NCBI RefSeq assembly: GCF_002265625.1
Contig: NZ_NOVE01000006.1
Coordinates: forward strand, 1 to 64,000
Direction of reading: 5' to 3'
Length of the DNA: 64,000 bases
From: Prevotella sp. 885
Lineage (GTDB): Bacteria; Bacteroidota; Bacteroidia; Bacteroidales; Bacteroidaceae
The notes under the pieces are model-generated. The model saw only the letters and a list, made by a program, of their open reading frames with translations, searched no databases and was not told the origin of the DNA. Of the stretch, positions 51,096-58,669 are shown in pieces. A program made the translations under genes and the position numbers. The stretch's first letter is position 1; each line of letters starts with the position of its first letter.

Positions 51096-54000
51096 TGGCC
51101 TTCGTATATTGCTCCGCCCTTAGACTGATAGATGCTGTAGTACTTGTCCACAGCGTCCATGCGCTTCTTGGCTGATTTCACGTCAAAGAGCGATGTGATG
51201 TCAGAGATGTTCTTAAGAATATACATCTGACGCATCATGCTGTCCTGACACATGTCGAAGCGCGAACCGGTCTGCTGGATGTAGTAGTCAGCATACTCCT
51301 TCTCGCGGTTCCATACCTTGTCGAGCACACGCTTTGCATCTGCCTTCTTTCCAAGGAGAGCGTAAGCCTTTGCGATGTCAGGTGCTCCAGACATAAACGA
51401 AAGCGGAATGTTATACTCAGGAAGCACCTTCTCTGCCTTACGCAGAACCTTCAGCGCCTTGTCGTTCTTACCCTCGGCGATAAGCTCGAGAGCCAGCTGA
51501 GCGAAGAGATGACGATGTGTGAGACACATACGCATTACGGTCTCGTCAATGTAGAGTCCGGGCGTTTCCAGACCGCCGAACTTGAAGCGGTTCATGACAT
51601 TATTATATGTCTTCTCCGTATCAAAGTTGCGAACGCCGGGGTTGCGTGTGGTGAATGGTGTGATGCGGTAAGCAAGACCCTCCTGCACGAAGTTGTCGCC
51701 AAGGTTCATATAGTTGTCCGAACCTACGGTTGTTGCTACGTAAAGAGGACGCTTCCAATTACACTCGGCAAGCATCTCAAGCATCATAAGGTCGTTCTTG
51801 TAGAGTGCTCTCTTGCCTGCCAACGAGATGACCATTCGGTCAGGTATGGTGTCGCTTGCCATCATCATGCCGCTACGACGAACAGCATCCTTGTCAATGG
51901 TGATGTATACGGTATCGGTCGGGATGACGTGCATGTCAGCATCCTTTGAGCGAACCCAATACTTCATGATGTTCTTCAGCTCGAATGGTGAGCTACCGAA
52001 CTGCTCGGCTGCTTCCTTCGGGTGCTCGGCATAGAAGCTGAGAACCTGCTGCTTGAGCGACGGATTCACCTCCACGTAGTCGTTGGTGCCTGAGCAGAAA
52101 TCAATACGCGGCCATGTGATAGGCACAGAGGGCGAATCGTATGCCGGACGTTTCATCTGGTCAATATACCAGTCGGTCTGGAGATAACTCAAGTTGCAGA
52201 CGCGGGCATCTGTACGCACGCCTTCCACCTCCTGATTATACCAAAGCGGGAACGTATCGTTGTCGCCGTTGGTGAAGATAATCGGATTGCCCTTATCCTG
52301 CAGGGTATTGAGATAGTTCTGACCGAAGTCGCGACATGTGTATCTGCCGCTACGGTCATGATCGTCCCAAGTCTGTGAAGCCATCTGCACAGGTACGGCG
52401 AGGCATGCCACGCCTACGACAGCAGCTACTGCCACGTCATTGCCCTTAAGCTTCTTCTTCAGAAGGTCATAAATGGCGAGCACTCCGAGACCACACCAGA
52501 TAGCATAAGCGTAGAACGAACCTGCATAAGCATAGTCGCGCTCGCGTGGCTGCTGAGGTGTCTGATTCAGGTAGAGGACGATGGCAAGACCTGTCATAAA
52601 GAACAGGAAGAACACCACCCAGAACTGGCGGATTCCTCTGCGTCCACGCCATGCCTGCCAGAAGAGTCCGACAAGACCCAAGATAAGCGGCAAGCAATAG
52701 AAGACATTGTGTCCCTTGTTGGCCTTAAGGTCAGAAGGCATCTTGCTTTGGTCGCCGAGCATCCAGTTGTCGATAAACGAAATACCGGTAATCCAGTTGC
52801 CATGCTCAGGTTCTCCCGAACCCTGAAGGTCGTTCTGACGTCCTGCAAAGTTCCACATAAAGTATCTCCAGTACATGAAGTTGCATTGGTAAGAGAGGAA
52901 GAAGCGGAGGTTCTCCCATTGTGTCGGTACCTTTACGATAACGTCTTCGCCGCAACGGTCATAATGCACCTCATTGCCCTTCACACCGCCAAGCCAGCTT
53001 TCATAAGCCTGAGCGTGTGCCGAGCTGTGCATACGCGGGAACAACATGTTCTGTGCATAGACGAGCTTATCCTTGTGCGAAACTATGAAGTAAGAGTCTT
53101 TCTCCGTGTCGCTGGCCTTCTCCTTACGCTGCCAGATCGGGGCACCCTCTGTACGCTTGGGCACACACATGTTGCCGTCAACATCGAATGCCACCTGCGA
53201 CGTGTAAGCCTGTCCGTAGAGCAACGGAGAGTCGCCATACTGGTCGCGGCTGAGGTATGAGCCGAGTGTGAATACGTCCTCAGGCGAGTTCTGGTCCATC
53301 GGAGGATTGGCAGAAGAGCGGATAACGATTACTGCATAGCTGGAATAGCCGATCATAAGCATCAGCAAGCAGAGGAGCGTGGTGTTTTTGAAGCGTGCGC
53401 TGACGTAAGACACCATCTTCTTGTCCACCTTCTTGCGGTAGTTAAGACCGAGATACAAGGCTACGAGAATCAGTACACCCACAATACCTGCTCCCCAGCC
53501 AAGGCCGCGGAACGGAATGCCGAGCATACCTACAGACAACACGAACGCCAGGTTCTGACGCTTGAAGTTACGGTCTGTATATGACTCCCAGATTGCCCAG
53601 ATGACGATAGCAACAAGGAGGATGATATAGATGATCTCGCCCGTATTGAACGGACAGCTAAGCACATTGACAAACAACAGCTCAAACCAGCCTGCAACAT
53701 TGATGATGCCCGGCACAACGCCGTAGAGCACGCCTGCAACGATGACGAAACTGGCTGCCAATGCCAACAAAGAACCCTTCAGTTCGATGTTCGGGAACTT
53801 GCGATAGCAATAGACGAGGACAATGGCGGGGATGCACAGCAAGTTGAGCAGGTGCACACCGATGGAGAGTCCGGTCATATAGGCTATAAGCACAAGCCAG
53901 CGGTCGCTATGAGGCTCGTCTGCATGGTCTTCCCACTTCAGGATCAGCCAGAACACGATGGCTGTGAAAGCTGACGAATAAGCATACACCTCTCCTTCTA

Positions 54001-54424
54001 CAGCTGAGAACCAGAATGTGTCAGAGAATGTATAGATAAGCGCTCCCACAAGTCCGGATGCCTGAATGGCAATGAGCTTTCCTGTTGTAAGATCCTCCCA
54101 GTCACGAAGGATGAGCTTGCGTGCAAGGTGGGTGATACTCCAGAATAGGAACAGAATGGTTGTGGCGCTAAGAAGCGCACTCATGGTATTGACCATTCGG
54201 GCCACCTGCGACGGATCACTTGCCAACTGTGAGAAGAGGTTGGCGGTAAGCATAAAGAACGGTGCTCCAGGCGGATGGCCCACCTCCAACTTGTAACCAG
54301 TAGTAATAAACTCAGGACAGTCCCAGAAACTGGCTGTCGGCTCAATTGTGGAACAATACACGAAGGCGGCGACGAAAAACGTCAGCCATCCAAGCACATT
54401 GTTCACTAAATTGTACTGTTTCAT
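51092..54424 (-). CDS. DUF2723 family membrane glycosyltransferase-like protein
   Basis: This 1110-residue protein has a DUF2723 N-terminal region with many membrane helices and the motifs EPTASFWDCPEF and GHPPGAPFFML that recall the GT-C glycosyltransferase active loop. More helices run to about residue 690, then a long soluble C-terminal region ends in TPR-like helices (KALKVLRKAEKVLPEYN). Human TMEM260, which has the same domain, is a protein O-mannosyltransferase; bacterial substrates are unproven. A -7 box TAACTTTG is at 54482-54475. Confidence 0.86.
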   Translation of the reverse strand: MKQYNLVNNVLGWLTFFVAAFVYCSTIEPTASFWDCPEFITTGYKLEVGHPPGAPFFMLTANLFSQLASDPSQVARMVNTMSALLSATTILFLFWSITHLARKLILRDWEDLTTGKLIAIQASGLVGALIYTFSDTFWFSAVEGEVYAYSSAFTAIVFWLILKWEDHADEPHSDRWLVLIAYMTGLSIGVHLLNLLCIPAIVLVYCYRKFPNIELKGSLLALAASFVIVAGVLYGVVPGIINVAGWFELLFVNVLSCPFNTGEIIYIILLVAIVIWAIWESYTDRNFKRQNLAFVLSVGMLGIPFRGLGWGAGIVGVLILVALYLGLNYRKKVDKKMVSYVSARFKNTTLLCLLMLMIGYSSYAVIVIRSSANPPMDQNSPEDVFTLGSYLSRDQYGDSPLLYGQAYTSQVAFDVDGNMCVPKRTEGAPIWQRKEKASDTEKDSYFIVSHKDKLVYAQNMLFPRMHSSAHAQAYESWLGGVKGNEVHYDRCGEDVIVKVPTQWENLRFFLSYQCNFMYWRYFMWNFAGRQNDLQGSGEPEHGNWITGISFIDNWMLGDQSKMPSDLKANKGHNVFYCLPLILGLVGLFWQAWRGRRGIRQFWVVFFLFFMTGLAIVLYLNQTPQQPRERDYAYAGSFYAYAIWCGLGVLAIYDLLKKKLKGNDVAVAAVVGVACLAVPVQMASQTWDDHDRSGRYTCRDFGQNYLNTLQDKGNPIIFTNGDNDTFPLWYNQEVEGVRTDARVCNLSYLQTDWYIDQMKRPAYDSPSVPITWPRIDFCSGTNDYVEVNPSLKQQVLSFYAEHPKEAAEQFGSSPFELKNIMKYWVRSKDADMHVIPTDTVYITIDKDAVRRSGMMMASDTIPDRMVISLAGKRALYKNDLMMLEMLAECNWKRPLYVATTVGSDNYMNLGDNFVQEGLAYRITPFTTRNPGVRNFDTEKTYNNVMNRFKFGGLETPGLYIDETVMRMCLTHRHLFAQLALELIAEGKNDKALKVLRKAEKVLPEYNIPLSFMSGAPDIAKAYALLGKKADAKRVLDKVWNREKEYADYYIQQTGSRFDMCQDSMMRQMYILKNISDITSLFDVKSAKKRMDAVDKYYSIYQSKGGAIYEGQ

Positions 54425-54474
54425 TTAAGTGTTATAAAAAGAAATTGTTTATATTCTGTCGTATGTATTAGATG

Positions 54475-54482
54475 CAAAGTTA
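54475..54482 (-). promoter_or_regulatory. -7 box of the DUF2723/deacetylase operon
   Basis: TAACTTTG on the minus strand, 50 nt before the DUF2723 start. No -33 match is evident. Confidence 0.6.
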
Positions 54483-54547
54483 CAAAAATATCGTTAAAGG
54501 GTATTGGCTTACATATAGAGTTAATAAATTTTAGCACATAAAAAAGC

Positions 54548-54589
54548 GGATGCCGACAGATTGTCTATTGTCAATCCGTCAGCATCCGT
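54548..54589 (-). terminator. Terminator after the rubrerythrin gene
   Basis: A 17-bp stem (54548-54564 with 54573-54589, two G-T type wobbles, 8-nt loop) with AAAAAA on the downstream side for the minus strand. It lies about 60 nt past the rubrerythrin stop. Confidence 0.82.
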
Positions 54590-54648
54590 TATAAAAATCT
54601 CGTCATTTCCCGGCGCAAGAATGACGCCAAGAAAGCCTTAGAGTGTGA

Positions 54649-55209
54649 TTACTCGCCGAAGTAACGCTTGTAAAGGCCCATGAAGCCTGCGCAATGGCGA
54701 GCCTCGTCCTTAGCCATCTCGTGTACGGTGTCGTGTGTGGCGTCCATACCGGCAGCCTTAGCGTTCTTTGCAATTCTGAACTTATCCTCGCAAGCTCCGC
54801 GCTCTGCTGCGATACGAGCAGCAAGGTTAGCCTTTGTGTCGCTCAATACGTCGCCGAGAAGCTCAGCGAACTTGCTGGCATGCTCAGCCTCCTCAAAAGC
54901 GTAGCGCTTGTAAGCCTCAGCAATCTCAGGATAGCCCTCGCGGTCAGCCTGGCGGCTCATAGCGAGATACATACCAACCTCACCACACTCACCATGGAAG
55001 TGAGTCTCAAGATCCTTGATCATCTCCTCTGTGGCACCCTCCATACGGGCAGCGCCAAGGGTATGAACAGTTGCGAAAGCGGGACCCTCAGTCGGGTCGT
55101 TCAGCTCCTGGAACTTGCTCTTGGGAGCCTTGCAGATCGGACACTTCTCGGGAGCCTCTGTTCCCTCATAGATGTAACCACAAACTGTGCAAATAAATTT
55201 CTTCTTCAT
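54649..55209 (-). CDS. rbr: Rubrerythrin with N-terminal rubredoxin domain (reverse rubrerythrin)
   Basis: The start at 55209 gives 186 residues beginning [16 protein letters not shown]; the longer frame to 55284 overlaps the upstream gene and adds unrelated residues. Rubredoxin iron is held by Cys7, Cys10, Cys23 and Cys26. A ferritin-like diiron domain follows, with ExxH patterns in [26 protein letters not shown] and [10 protein letters not shown]. In classical rubrerythrin the rubredoxin domain is at the C-terminus; here the order is reversed. The enzyme reduces hydrogen peroxide. It lies 35 nt after a Fur-family regulator gene, in one operon. Confidence 0.93.
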   Translation of the reverse strand: MKKKFICTVCGYIYEGTEAPEKCPICKAPKSKFQELNDPTEGPAFATVHTLGAARMEGATEEMIKDLETHFHGECGEVGMYLAMSRQADREGYPEIAEAYKRYAFEEAEHASKFAELLGDVLSDTKANLAARIAAERGACEDKFRIAKNAKAAGMDATHDTVHEMAKDEARHCAGFMGLYKRYFGE

Positions 55210-55244
55210 AATGCTAAATGTTTTGTATATTAATAATGTTATTG

Positions 55245-55682
55245 TTATTTTACTTCGTCGGAAGAAGCTGCTTCTTCCAGACATTCGTTACATATTCCTT
55301 TATAATAGAGCTGCACGTCCGTGACCTTATGCCCGGCTATAGAGTCCTGCTTCAGGAGGGGCGACACTTCGTCGAAGATGTCATACACCTTGTTGCACTT
55401 GGTGCAGTAAAAGTGGGCATGCGCCGATATATCACCGTCATAACATACACGATGTTCGTTGATGGTTATCATTTGCGCGGCATCGTTTTCTGCAAACAAA
55501 CGTAGCGTATTGTAAACCGTCGTGCGACTCAGCGTAGGAATCTTCGAGCACAAGCCGCGATACACATCGTCCACCGTAGGATGGGTTGCATGAGTAAGCA
55601 GATATTGCATGATGGCAAGGCGCTGTACAGAAGGCTTGATTCCATGATCTGTAAGTCTTGTGTAGGCTTCTTTCTGTTTCAT
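55245..55682 (-). CDS. Fur family regulator, PerR-like
   Basis: The start at 55682 ([18 protein letters not shown]) gives 145 residues and fits the promoter; a frame open to 55790 would place the promoter inside the gene. The winged helix lies at 1-80 ([34 protein letters not shown]). The dimer domain has HAHFYCTKC and two CxxC pairs (Cys93/Cys96 and Cys131/Cys134) for structural zinc. Co-transcription with a peroxide-reducing rubrerythrin suggests PerR rather than iron-Fur function; this is inference. Confidence 0.88.
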   Translation of the reverse strand: MKQKEAYTRLTDHGIKPSVQRLAIMQYLLTHATHPTVDDVYRGLCSKIPTLSRTTVYNTLRLFAENDAAQMITINEHRVCYDGDISAHAHFYCTKCNKVYDIFDEVSPLLKQDSIAGHKVTDVQLYYKGICNECLEEAASSDEVK

Positions 55683-55709
55683 CTCATTCACTTTTTCTAT
55701 TTCACATTG

Positions 55710-55785
55710 CAAAGGTAAGCATTTATATTTTACCGTGCAAGTAAAAGTTGGAAAAATTACAAAGTTTAAAGTGTAACAATTGTTA
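55710..55785 (-). promoter_or_regulatory. Promoter and possible operator of the fur-rbr operon
   Basis: On the minus strand TACCTTTG (55717-55710) with CTTG (55741-55738) 20 nt upstream forms a good promoter. A perfect 12-bp palindrome TAACAATTGTTA lies at 55774-55785 upstream of it and could be a regulator site; whether the Fur protein binds it is not known. Confidence 0.6.
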
Positions 55786-55843
55786 AACAATAGTTGTATT
55801 CCTTATTATATATAGCAGACCAATGGCTTTACATAATACACGA

Positions 55844-55898
55844 AAAGACCATAAAAGCCAAGGACAAAGTGTATTAGCCTTGATTTTTTATGGTCTTT
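55844..55898 (-). terminator. Terminator after the zinc-ribbon gene
   Basis: A 13-bp stem (55844-55856 with 55886-55898) with an inner CAAGG/CCTTG pair lies 25 nt past the stop of the minus-strand gene. Confidence 0.78.
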
Positions 55899-55922
55899 CC
55901 TTTATATATTGCCATGTATCTC

Positions 55923-57029
55923 CTACTCCAGCAACTTCACCATGTTAAGATCCGTTATCTTGCCGTCGGGATTTATCTTTGCCGAAATGCGATACTTGTT
56001 CTGCACATTTGTGCCGTCTGTATGCGACACGTTCTGACCTGCCGTAAAGCTTACGCTATACTCATATTGTCCGTCGCCCACCTCCTTCTTGTTGATGGTA
56101 TAGTCACCTACAGTACTCCAGTCCATTGACGCAATATCCGTCTTATAGATTTTGTGCAAGAATGTCACTACGTCGTTTCGTGTGGCGTTGGTCTTGCCAA
56201 GGAACGAATTGATGAGCGAACCGAATGCGCTTGTTACGGCATCCTCGTCCTTGTTGTTGATACTGCTGAAGAACGAGTCGAAAATGCTCCTTACCATCAG
56301 TTTGTCCTCTGGCTGCACGGTCTTGGCATTGATGCCCTTTATGTTCTGGTTGGCCTCATCCACGTGCTCTCCGTCAGCATGCTGCTCCAGGTAGGTTTCC
56401 ATAGCCTCCACGGTATTGGCAGCCTGTGCGGCAGCCCAGTCGATGGAGTCAATCTTATGTATGGCGAGCGACTTGAAGGGCGAGTCGGGATGCTGCTCAA
56501 GATATTGTTCAAGTGCCGACTTCGAACCGCTTACCAAGGCGTTGGTCCATTCCTCGTCCGACTGCTTCAGTTCTGAAAGATGCTTTTCCATATTCTGGAT
56601 GTGCTCCTCTGAGGCTTCGTCCATATAGGTGTCGAGATAGTTCTGCACCACCTGCACGTCCGTGCTCGAGAGGGCGTACTCGTAAGCCTGATTCTCGCGC
56701 TCCACGCTCGACTGATGATAGAAGAAGTAGCAGATGCCACCTATCAGCAAGGCGGCAAACACAGCCACGGCTGCTACCAGAAGATTGTTTCGCTTCGTCG
56801 GCGTCGTCATATTTTCCGTGACAGTCGCAGACGTATTTATGCCAGCGTTTTCGGTTTGTCCATTGGTTGGATGTCCGCATTTCGGACATGCGGGCTGATC
56901 TTTGAAGTAAACCTGTCCACAAGCAGGACATTTCGTCAGTTTGTCTTTGATAGCCACGCCGCACGACGGACAGTATGGAGCCTGGTCGCTAATCTCATGA
57001 CCACACTCCGGACATTTAATCATTGCCAT
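55923..57029 (-). CDS. Zinc-ribbon membrane protein with NTF2-like C-terminus
   Basis: This 368-residue protein starts with two zinc ribbons (Cys6, 9, 20, 23 and Cys34, 37, 48, 51), then a single membrane helix (about 83-105). A helical, TPR-like repeat region follows (120-235, units such as ALSSTDVQVVQNYLDTYMDEAS and ALEQYLEQHPDSPFKSLAIHKI), and a C-terminal domain that looks NTF2/SnoaL-like (MVRSIFDSFFSSINNKDEDAV). The ribbons would face the cytoplasm and the rest the periplasm. The function is unknown. Confidence 0.82.
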   Translation of the reverse strand: MAMIKCPECGHEISDQAPYCPSCGVAIKDKLTKCPACGQVYFKDQPACPKCGHPTNGQTENAGINTSATVTENMTTPTKRNNLLVAAVAVFAALLIGGICYFFYHQSSVERENQAYEYALSSTDVQVVQNYLDTYMDEASEEHIQNMEKHLSELKQSDEEWTNALVSGSKSALEQYLEQHPDSPFKSLAIHKIDSIDWAAAQAANTVEAMETYLEQHADGEHVDEANQNIKGINAKTVQPEDKLMVRSIFDSFFSSINNKDEDAVTSAFGSLINSFLGKTNATRNDVVTFLHKIYKTDIASMDWSTVGDYTINKKEVGDGQYEYSVSFTAGQNVSHTDGTNVQNKYRISAKINPDGKITDLNMVKLLE

Positions 57030-57090
57030 ATATATGTATGTATTGTTGTGATAATTCGTGTTAATCTATCTTTTGTAACATCACGCCCCG

Positions 57091-57798
57091 TCAATGATGT
57101 ATGAAGCGTATCTCCCTCAGACTATGCCGTCCCACAAATCGGCTCTTGTCCACATATCCGTTTATTCCGTCGATGTGTCCCTTTCCCGTATACTGCCAGA
57201 TGATGTAGTCGGCATCGTCGTTAAGCACCGGCATACGTGATGAGTATTGGGCTATCATCAGCTTATATCCCCTCAGCTTTCCAGAGAGATAGTTGTTGTA
57301 GAAGTTGGTGCCGGTATAAACCAGAGGTTTCTGCTTATAAGCCTTCTCCACCATGTGAAGGAATGTGAGAAGGGAGTCGCAGAACTCGTCTGTGGACATT
57401 CCCTGCTTCATCTCCACGTCAATCATCGGAATAAGATCCTGCTCCTTCGGACGGCATTGTGTCATGAAGTTCTGCAATTGCTTGGTAAGGTCTGTCTTCG
57501 GACGGAAGAAATGGTAAGAGCCCACCTTCAGTCCGTAACTGTGCGCCGTCTGTATGTTCTGCTCGAATCGGCTGTCTATTCTGTCGCCACCTTCCGTGGC
57601 TTTGATGTATACGAATGCCATCTTGGTGTTGTTGCCGATTGTCTCCCAGAACACGTCTCTCTGATAGTGACTGATGTCTATGCCATGGATGTGAGAGCAA
57701 GTGTCCTCACATTCCACCAAAGAGTTCTGCGCAAAAAAAGGCGTGGACAACAGCACGCCAAGTAAAACAAGTATATTTCGTTTAATAAAATTTTTCAT
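57091..57798 (-). CDS. GH25 family lysozyme, secreted
   Basis: The start at 57798 gives 235 residues with a signal peptide (MKNFIKRNILVLLGVLLSTPFFAQ). The GH25 domain shows GIDISHYQ (Asp41), FVYIKATEGGDRIDSRF, GSYHFF and the catalytic IPMIDVE (Asp127, Glu129). Family enzymes cut the N-acetylmuramic acid linkage of peptidoglycan. A frame open to 57831 would begin inside the promoter and is rejected. The perfect promoter ends 5 nt before the ATG, so the mRNA is predicted to be nearly leaderless. Confidence 0.92.
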   Translation of the reverse strand: MKNFIKRNILVLLGVLLSTPFFAQNSLVECEDTCSHIHGIDISHYQRDVFWETIGNNTKMAFVYIKATEGGDRIDSRFEQNIQTAHSYGLKVGSYHFFRPKTDLTKQLQNFMTQCRPKEQDLIPMIDVEMKQGMSTDEFCDSLLTFLHMVEKAYKQKPLVYTGTNFYNNYLSGKLRGYKLMIAQYSSRMPVLNDDADYIIWQYTGKGHIDGINGYVDKSRFVGRHSLREIRFIHH

Positions 57799-57803
57799 AA
57801 TTG

Positions 57804-57834
57804 CAAAGGTACTGCAATTTGGAGAGACCACAAA
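57804..57834 (-). promoter_or_regulatory. GH25 promoter, full consensus
   Basis: On the minus strand TTTG (57834-57831), exactly 19 nt, then TACCTTTG (57811-57804). The -7 box ends 5 nt before the ATG at 57798. Confidence 0.85.
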
Positions 57835-57911
57835 GAATAATTGTCAACTTTCCAAAATTTTATGATTTTTTTATTGACAGTAAGTAGAGTTGCAGTTCAT
57901 TGCTCATAAAA

Positions 57912-57955
57912 TGGCTCATTACGATTGATAAAGTGGCTCATTACGATTGAAAAAC
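57912..57955 (+). repeat. Two 22-nt direct repeats left of iteron element C
   Basis: TGGCTCATTACGATTGA occurs at 57912 and again at 57934, a period of 22 nt. This opens the 871-nt gene-free region 57799-58669. The bases between 57956 and 58258 hold no recognisable gene or further repeat. Confidence 0.85.
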
Positions 57956-58258
57956 GTAAGCGTATCGTTTTGATGCAATCATATCATTGAGATTTTTTCA
58001 TGTGACAAAGGTAAAGGAATGAATGATTATGAGCTTACAAATAGGCTGCAAGGTGGCAACAACGAAATTTTTCGACCGAGAAAAGATTTCAAGCAGCCAT
58101 CAAGAGATAAACGATTCGAAGAAAACTGACCTTGAAATACAAGCACAATGGGAGTTCTGAACCCTGAAACATACAGCAGGAAGCGAAAAATAAGTAGTAT
58201 TACTGGAATTTCCGACTTCAACTGTCACACACAGCAACATAACAACCCCTTGATTATC

Positions 58259-58503
58259 AGCCTTTTAAAGAAAAGAAAGACACGTTTATTCCAGTTATTC
58301 CAGTTATTCCAATTAATTTTAAAGCACATCCATCCCCTCTCTTTTATATATATATTATATATATAATTAATTAATAATCAATAAGTTATAGAGTTCTTAA
58401 AAAGGGGGTTAGCGTTTTTCACACCATTATTTTTAATTGGAAGAACTGGAATAACTGGAATAACTGGAACGTCAAAGCCAACACAACTTTCCCTCTAAAA
58501 GGC
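58259..58503 (+). repeat. Iteron element, copy C (complete palindrome)
   Basis: A near-symmetric element of 245 nt. GCCTTTTA (58259-58266) opens it and TAAAAGGC (58496-58503) closes it. Left iterons ATTCCAGTT lie at 58288-58296, 58297-58305 and 58306-58314 (last one ATTCCAATT). Right iterons, inverted, are AATTGGAAG (58435-58443), AACTGGAAT (58444-58452, 58453-58461) and AACTGGAAC (58462-58470). The AT-rich core has CTCTTTTATA (58339-58348), a long TA run and TAATTAATAATCAATA (58368-58383), matching copy B. No gene is seen inside. Confidence 0.9.
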
Positions 58504-58534
58504 CACTCTCATTTCTCCATCAAGCATGTCTTGG

Positions 58535-58578
58535 TAGCTCTTTACAGTCGGCATAGAGGCTCTTTACGATTGGCAAAC
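58535..58578 (+). repeat. Two 22-nt direct repeats right of iteron element C
   Basis: TAGCTCTTTACAGTCGG (58535) and GAGGCTCTTTACGATTGG (from 58557) repeat with a 22-nt period and match the left-hand units (GGCTCATTACGATTGA) in the same orientation. Confidence 0.8.
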
Positions 58579-58613
58579 AGCCTCTACCGTAGACCAATTC
58601 ATATAACAAAAAA

Positions 58614-58656
58614 TGAGAGCTGAGATAGTTGAGACCACCTCAACTCTCAACTCTCA
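58614..58656 (-). terminator. Terminator after the EF-G2 gene
   Basis: Imperfect stem of 58614-58633 with 58639-58656 (TGAGAG and GTTGAG blocks pair perfectly, 5-nt loop) with A-rich sequence beyond it for the minus strand. It starts 14 nt after the EF-G2 stop. Confidence 0.7.
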
Positions 58657-58669
58657 AATAAAAAGTTGT

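Noticed and set aside
58027..58366. Small frames (64 codons minus, 72 codons plus) in the gap near element C
   Set aside because: They run through iterons and AT-rich core, have no promoter and no protein-like composition.
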